Shown piece after piece: positions 5,206 to 7,964 of a stretch of 7,964 nucleotides of DNA. The stretch comes from an uncultured Clostridium sp. Its GTDB lineage: Bacteria > Bacillota > Clostridia > TANB77 > CAG-508. The DNA is taken from positions 1-7,964 of the forward strand of contig USMK01000038.1 of NCBI GenBank assembly GCA_900555835.1. The letters are read 5' to 3'. The notes beneath the pieces are model-generated. The model had not been told where the DNA came from, ran no database searches, and worked only from the letters and a program-made list of their open reading frames with translations. The first letter of the stretch is position 1. Every line of letters begins with the position of its first letter. The translations under genes were made by a program, and so were the position numbers.

Positions 5206-6333
5206 TTATTTATTTCCTGTTAAACCTCTATTTTTTCTTAGGAATGCTGGAATATCTAGGTCATTGCTGTTTGCGTTTTGTTCAGCTTGTACTGGAATTG
5301 AGCTTATTTTTTTATCCCAAGCTCTATTTACTAAATTACTTACATTTGAGCCATTATTTGCATCTTCTTGTTCAAATCCTGTTGCGATAACTGTAATTGA
5401 GATGTCGTCTCCCATTTCTTCGTTTACAACAGAACCAAATATAATATTTGCTTCTGAATCTACACTGCGTTGGATTAATTCTGCTGCTGTATTTACTTCG
5501 TGTAATCCTAAGTTGCTTGAACCTGTTATGTTTATAATTACCCCTCTTGCTCCTTCTATTGATGTTTCTAGTAATGGGCTTTCGATTGCTTGTTTTGCTG
5601 CGTCTTCTGCTCTGTTTTCTCCACTTGCTCTACCAATACCCATATGTGCCATACCTGTATTTAACATTATTGTTTTAACATCTGCAAAGTCTAGATTTAT
5701 AAGTCCTGGTACTGCAATTAAGTCTGATATACCTTGTACACCTTGTCTTAATACATCATCAGCCATTTTGAAGGCTTCTAAGATTGATGTTTTTCTGTCT
5801 ATTATTTGTAGTAATTTATCATTTGGTATTACTACTAATGTATCTACTTTTCCTTTTAGGCTTTCTATTCCTCTTTCTGCTTGTGATAATCTTTTCTTTC
5901 CTTCAAATGTAAATGGTTTTGTTACAACACCTATTGTAAGTATTCCCATTTCTTTTGCAGCAGCTGCAACTACTGGGGCTGCTCCTGTTCCTGTTCCTCC
6001 ACCCATTCCAGCGGTAACGAATACCATGTCTGCTCCTCTTAGGGCTTCTGATATTTCGCCTTTTGTTTCTTCTGCTGCTTGTGCTCCTATATCTGGGTTA
6101 GCACCTGCTCCTAAACCTCTTGTTATTTTTTCTCCTATTTGAATTTTTGTTGCGGCTTTTGATACTTTTAGTATTTGGCTATCTGTATTTACTGCTATAA
6201 ATTCGACTCCTCTTATTCCTGCATCTATCATTCTGTTTACGGCATTGTTTCCTGCTCCACCAACACCTATAACTTTTATTGTTGCTACTCCATCCATCAT
6301 TACTTTCCCATTATTATCTTCATATTCCATCAT
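5206..6333 (-). CDS. ftsZ: Cell division protein FtsZ
   Basis: Tubulin-like GTPase that polymerises into the division ring; 375 residues, normal length. Seen: KVIGVGGAGNNAVNRM (20-35), the tubulin signature G-G-G-T-G-T-G-A-A-P (111-120), the T7 loop N-L-D-F-A-D-V-K (213-220) whose acidic residues complete the GTPase site of the neighbouring subunit, a variable linker (about 322-357), and the C-terminal peptide D-L-D-I-P-A-F-L-R-K (358-367) that binds FtsA and other partners. The start is ATG 6333, with AGGAGGAGA (6349-6341) upstream; a second ATG follows immediately. It is 45 bases downstream of ftsA in the same operon and ends before a strong terminator. No frame breaks or odd codons. Confidence 0.99.
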   Translation of the reverse strand: MMEYEDNNGKVMMDGVATIKVIGVGGAGNNAVNRMIDAGIRGVEFIAVNTDSQILKVSKAATKIQIGEKITRGLGAGANPDIGAQAAEETKGEISEALRGADMVFVTAGMGGGTGTGAAPVVAAAAKEMGILTIGVVTKPFTFEGKKRLSQAERGIESLKGKVDTLVVIPNDKLLQIIDRKTSILEAFKMADDVLRQGVQGISDLIAVPGLINLDFADVKTIMLNTGMAHMGIGRASGENRAEDAAKQAIESPLLETSIEGARGVIINITGSSNLGLHEVNTAAELIQRSVDSEANIIFGSVVNEEMGDDISITVIATGFEQEDANNGSNVSNLVNRAWDKKISSIPVQAEQNANSNDLDIPAFLRKNRGLTGNK

Positions 6334-6378
6334 TACTGATTCTCCTCCTAAATCAATTTACTTTACTTATTTTATTTT

Positions 6379-7611
6379 TTAAGAATAAAAGAAGTCTTTT
6401 ACTCTTTGCATTATTACTTTAAATATGCTCTCGTCTGATTTTACATCTATATTGCTAGATACAGTTTTTGCAAATGGTCTTGCTGCTACATATCTTACTA
6501 ATGCATAACTTGCTCTATATTCTGGCTTTATTGTACTAATCAGTCTTCCTGTTGCTATTTTTACAGGGATATTTAATATTATTTTTCCAGCAACATCACT
6601 TTTGTTAATTGTTGCTATTCCTTGACCTGTTAATACTACACTATTCATTTTTGGTTTAAAGCCTTGGCTTGTTATGTCTTTATTTACTAATGTAAATATT
6701 TCTTCTATTCTTGCTTCTATTATTTCTATAAGTTCAGAACTTTTAATTGATTTGCTTTTCATATTATTATTTGCACAAGTATTTAATATTATGTCATTAT
6801 CATTATCTATAAATGATTTTAATGCTAGACCATATTGTTTTTTTAGCCCTTCTGCCTCGTCTCTTGATATGTCTAAAACAAATGCTATGTCTTGTGTTAT
6901 ATTTTCTCCACCTATTGGAATTGTGTTTGTGTATATGAATTTTTTACCTTCAAAAGCTCCAATATTTGTGCTTCCAGCTCCTACATCTAGAATTATTACA
7001 TTATCATTTATTTCATTTGTATCTAAAATCACATTTCTTTGAGCTAATATATTGGGTACCATTCCGTCTATTTCAATACCGACTTTTCTGAATATACCTC
7101 TTAATTTTGCTACATATTCTTTATCTGCAAGTATTACTTGTCCATTTAGTGTGAATGCTGAGCTTAAACTTCCCACTGGATCATCTACTACTTCTCCGCC
7201 TTCTAGCACGAATTCGCTTGGTACGATGTCTATTAGGACTTTATCTTCTGGAATTTCTATATCTTTCACTTGTGAGATACTAGAAGCAACATCTTTTACT
7301 GAGATTCCAGCATATTTATCTTTAATTTCTTTCCATATGCTGTTTTGTACAATTGTTACATATTGCCCTGGTATTGTTGTATAGGCTGAATTTATTTTTA
7401 AACTTGCTTGTTCTTCTGCTTGTTTTATAGTTTTAGAAACTGCCTCTGCAATTTCTTCTTCGTTTATTATTTGAGCTTTTTTAATTCCTGAACATCTTGC
7501 TGAGGTGCTACAAATAATCTCTATCTGATTAAAATTATTCACTTCGCCAACTACGGTTGTTACTTTTTCACTACCTATATCAACTCCAACAATTATATCG
7601 CCGATTGCCAA
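6379..7611 (-). CDS. ftsA: Cell division protein FtsA
   Basis: Actin-like ATPase that anchors FtsZ filaments to the membrane. About 410 residues from the preferred start. Landmarks (numbered from an upstream ATG at 7626): phosphate-1 loop I-I-V-G-V-D-I-G-S-E-K-V (11-22), phosphate-2 I-L-D-V-G-A-G-S-T-N-I-G (212-223), P-I-G-G-E-N-I-T-Q-D-I-A (237-248), a diverged adenosine motif V-L-T-G-Q-G-I-A (331-338), and the terminal amphipathic membrane-targeting helix IFKVIMQRVKDFFYS. I choose TTG 7611: the GGAGGA of codons 2-3 after ATG 7626 is a good ribosome site 8 bases ahead of this TTG, whereas ATG 7626 itself has only a weak site. A sigma-A-like promoter is 39 bases upstream. The start choice is moderately certain, the identity very certain. 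Confidence 0.96.
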   Translation of the reverse strand: MAIGDIIVGVDIGSEKVTTVVGEVNNFNQIEIICSTSARCSGIKKAQIINEEEIAEAVSKTIKQAEEQASLKINSAYTTIPGQYVTIVQNSIWKEIKDKYAGISVKDVASSISQVKDIEIPEDKVLIDIVPSEFVLEGGEVVDDPVGSLSSAFTLNGQVILADKEYVAKLRGIFRKVGIEIDGMVPNILAQRNVILDTNEINDNVIILDVGAGSTNIGAFEGKKFIYTNTIPIGGENITQDIAFVLDISRDEAEGLKKQYGLALKSFIDNDNDIILNTCANNNMKSKSIKSSELIEIIEARIEEIFTLVNKDITSQGFKPKMNSVVLTGQGIATINKSDVAGKIILNIPVKIATGRLISTIKPEYRASYALVRYVAARPFAKTVSSNIDVKSDESIFKVIMQRVKDFFYS

Positions 7612-7649
7612 AGTCCATTCCTCCATTTTCTTAGATTTTCTTGTAGATA

Positions 7650-7678
7650 AGAATATTATATTTTCGGTCGAAAGTCAA
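7650..7678 (-). promoter_or_regulatory. Sigma-A-like promoter of ftsA-ftsZ
   Basis: TTGACT (minus 7678-7673), 17 bases, TATTCT (7655-7650). The spacer begins with an inverted repeat, TTTCG-AC-CGAAA (7673-7662), which sits against the -35 and could be a repressor or activator site. A TATAAT also lies in the spacer (minus 7660-7655) but lacks a -35 at proper distance. Confidence 0.6.
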
Positions 7679-7681
7679 GAG

Positions 7682-7714
7682 TTTTTGTAATATTTTTGTA
7701 ATATTTTTGTAACC
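7682..7714. repeat. 11-bp tandem repeat upstream of the ftsA promoter
   Basis: Three consecutive copies of TTTTTGTAATA (7682-7692, 7693-7703, 7704-7714; the last ends in CC instead of TA). The copies are one helical turn apart and end 4 bases upstream of the ftsA -35. They could bind a protein cooperatively on one DNA face or could be simple low-complexity AT sequence. Confidence 0.8.
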
Positions 7715-7829
7715 TTTCTGCAACATATTTTTGAAGGCTAGAAATAGCAAGATATTGAGCTTTTGTTGACATAAGTTGGCAGTAGATTTTATGTGAAAGT
7801 TTTGTTGGAAATAACGCAGTATATGAAAG

Positions 7830-7860
7830 AAAAGAAACAAAGCACACTTTGTTTCTTTTT
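7830..7860 (-). terminator. Hairpin terminator between the partial gene and ftsA
   Basis: AAAGAAACAAAG (7831-7842) pairs perfectly with 7847-7858 around CACA, extendable by one A-T pair. It lies 10-12 bases past the stop of the minus-strand partial gene, and TTTTCTTTC-type sequence follows on that strand. The plus strand has a T-run too, so it may be bidirectional. The rest of 7715-7829 shows nothing convincing. Confidence 0.8.
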
Positions 7861-7869
7861 ATATACAAA

Positions 7870-7964
7870 TTACATAGCAATTTGTTCTAATTCTTTTTTA
7901 GATAAGCCGGTGTATTTTATAATCATATTGATATCCATGTTATCTTTTAGCATATTTCTTGCAG
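7870..7964 (-). CDS. C-terminal end of a probable Rpn/PD-(D/E)XK nuclease family transposase (partial)
   Basis: The last 30 codons of a gene running off the right edge. They encode A-R-N-M-L-K-D-N-M-D-I-N-M-I-I-K-Y-T-G-L-S, then KKELEQIAM and a TAA at 7872-7870. The pattern A-R-x-M-L-x-x-x-x-x-I-x-x-I-x-x-x-T-G-L-S-x-x-E-I/L-x-x-I is the usual tail of Rpn family recombination-promoting nuclease / PD-(D/E)XK transposase-like proteins. The catalytic domain is outside the window, so the call rests on this tail only. It is followed by a hairpin terminator and is not part of the ftsA operon. Confidence 0.6.
   Translation of the reverse strand, partial: ARNMLKDNMDINMIIKYTGLSKKELEQIAM

Noticed and set aside
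5198..6142. Long plus-strand open frame of 314 codons opposite ftsZ
   Set aside because: It is the antisense shadow of a certain ftsZ gene, with no ribosome site or recognisable protein.
7766..7795. TTGACA on the plus strand as a promoter upstream of the right-edge region
   Set aside because: No acceptable -10 at 16-18 bases and no plus-strand gene downstream.
7631..7880. Two overlapping minus-strand reading frames of 69 and 74 codons upstream of ftsA
   Set aside because: They cross the hairpin terminator, the tandem repeat and the ftsA promoter, have no ribosome sites and look like translated AT-rich intergenic DNA.

Overview
The window is very AT-rich and carries the conserved cell-division and early-sporulation block of an endospore-forming member of the Bacillota, most likely a low-GC Clostridia lineage. 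The order on the minus strand, reading from the right edge leftwards, is ftsA, ftsZ, spoIIGA, sigE, an inserted pair of unrecognised genes, then sigG. A plus-strand ylmC/ymxH gene meets sigG tail to tail. Genus cannot be told from the sequence.

Right edge (7627-7964): the last 30 codons of a minus-strand gene resembling the tail of Rpn/PD-(D/E)XK nuclease-type transposases, a hairpin terminator, an 11-bp tandem repeat and a sigma-A-like promoter for ftsA-ftsZ. Middle (5071-7611): ftsA (probable TTG start) and ftsZ, closed by a strong 14-bp-stem terminator, then a spoIIG-type promoter with an unusually long 21-bp spacer. Next come spoIIGA (3445-5070 holds both genes), the membrane aspartic protease that matures pro-sigma-E, and sigE, which overlap by 29 bp. 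Left half: a small self-contained plus-strand gene with a consensus promoter and terminator (3041-3364), a translationally coupled pair of unknown coiled-coil-rich genes (1275-3025), a sigma-F-like promoter, sigG (TTG start) and ylmC.

The outstanding observation is in sigE. The gene is conserved from its pro-sequence to its last helix, but it can be read only by skipping one base twice. Both skips are +1, both fall between a CUY leucine codon and a GGN glycine codon, and in both the zero-frame codon at the shift is CGG (CTT-CGG-C and CTC-CGG-A). My base-by-base scan found no other in-frame CGG codon in about 2,170 codons of the seven complete minus-strand genes, nor in ylmC; the only other one is in the 75-codon plus-strand gene. 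The layout resembles the yeast Ty1 site CUU-AGG-C and bacterial prfB CUU-UGA-C. I propose a double programmed +1 frameshift at a hungry or unassigned CGG codon controlling the first mother-cell sigma factor. Gene decay or sequencing error are the main alternatives and cannot be excluded from one sequence.

How the genes work together (family knowledge): FtsA and FtsZ build the division ring, which is repositioned for the asymmetric septum. SpoIIGA in that septum cleaves pro-sigma-E to start mother-cell transcription. Sigma-G later takes over in the forespore.
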